From: Prostheceraeus crozeri
Taxonomy: Eukaryota > Platyhelminthes > Polycladida > Euryleptidae
Direction: 5' to 3'
Assembly (NCBI GenBank): GCA_907163375.1
Contig: CAJQUW010004443.1
Span: 248,001-312,000, forward strand
Length of the DNA: 64,000 nucleotides
The first letter of the stretch is position 1. Every line of letters starts with the position of its first letter. Shown here one piece after another: positions 63,420 to 64,000 of the stretch. Below the pieces are notes generated by a model. That model did no database searches. It saw only the letters and a program-made list of their open reading frames with translations, and was not told the origin of the DNA. Both the position numbers and the translations under genes were made by a program.

Positions 63420-64000
63420 CGTCTCTCTGAGCTCCGATGATAGCTTCGGACATTCCAAATCCCGGGTTTCTGTAAGAAACCGACTTAGAAAATTTCATTG
63501 CTGATATCAGCTAAGGCGTCAGACTTAGAGGTTAGCCAGGAGATGGCCTTCGTCTCCAGGCCATAAAAGACTCCAAAACTTTAAAGGCTTGTAATTTTGC
63601 TTCTACAAGTCCGTTTGACTTGATTCAAAAAAGTTTCGGTCGCTATTGACCTGCCCTAAGTGATAGACTACTGATAAAATTTCATAAGTAGTGCTAAACA
63701 ATTGAAAAATTTAAATTCACTAGTTTTGGAGGTTTTCTGGGGTTTTCGACCCTGCTGAATTCAACTAAGACATTTATAAAGTTGTGGGAGGCGAGCTTCG
63801 GCTTGGAATTTGCAACCTTTGTAAACAATCCACTGGTTTTCATGTCAAAATCAGGGTCCGGATACCAACACGGTGATATGATGCACGCTCTGTCCGCGGG
63901 AGGTTGGATTTGTGGGCCGAGGCCTTGGAGTTGGGATAAGATCCCCTCTGAGTAATGCCTGTAACGGATTCAAAGGTTCGACACTTTCCACCAATCTCAC
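63420..64000. other. Probable intron start, no recognisable gene
   Basis: Follows the predicted splice donor at 63414. GC content is moderate and no further exon or repeat is obvious. Confidence 0.35.

Noticed and set aside
1..64000. CRISPR array, rRNA or tRNA genes
   Set aside because: No regularly spaced identical repeats, conserved rRNA motifs or cloverleaf A/B boxes were noticed on either strand.

Overview
The window is eukaryotic, most likely from an invertebrate animal. It has a mitochondrial enzyme gene split into small exons by GT-AG introns, scattered transposon remnants, vertebrate-type (TTAGGG-like) telomere-motif runs, and two large nested Polinton/Maverick (adintovirus-like) integrated DNA viruses. 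The species cannot be fixed from the sequence.

Positions 1-21334 are host DNA. Four minus-strand exons (13765 down to 1519) encode part of the pyruvate dehydrogenase E1 beta subunit; an 11.2-kb intron between the last two holds repeats and a reverse-transcriptase fragment. Upstream lie a PIF/Harbinger element (16393-18412) nested in a CAGGCCTG-ended element (14394-18598), and a long foldback palindrome (about 19590-20625).

Positions 21341-61356 are one Polinton (the outer element) with about 350-bp inverted ends and a 6-bp target duplication GTGATG. A second Polinton (the inner element, 35689-53671, ends of about 570-595 bp, target duplication CATTGT) sits inside one of its minus-strand virion-region genes, and a Tc1/mariner element (54058-55673, TA duplication) is next to its integrase. 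Without these inserts the outer element is about 20.4 kb.

The outer element reads rightward through an intron-rich regulatory-type gene, protein-primed DNA polymerase B, and two small genes that look like transcription factors (a PC4-like and a TBP-like protein). It reads leftward through an adenovirus-type protease, capsid, core and penton-like genes, integrase, packaging ATPase, several conserved Polinton proteins and a RING-finger gene. Recurrent CRE/AP-1 plus TATATAAG promoters, an E2F-site array and a box-plus-hairpin tandem repeat suggest its own regulatory scheme.

The inner element is more A/T-rich and belongs to a different lineage. It carries protease, a phospholipase A2-integrase fusion, major capsid protein, membrane-active and coiled-coil proteins, a fibre-like protein, zinc-finger proteins, two different ATPases, DNA polymerase B, a penton-like protein, and a pair of related genes that start inside its inverted ends. 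Both elements are decayed by stops and frameshifts, so they are fossil or recently inactivated copies. Positions 61363-64000 are host DNA with diverged repeats and a clear CRE-TATA-initiator promoter near 63390.
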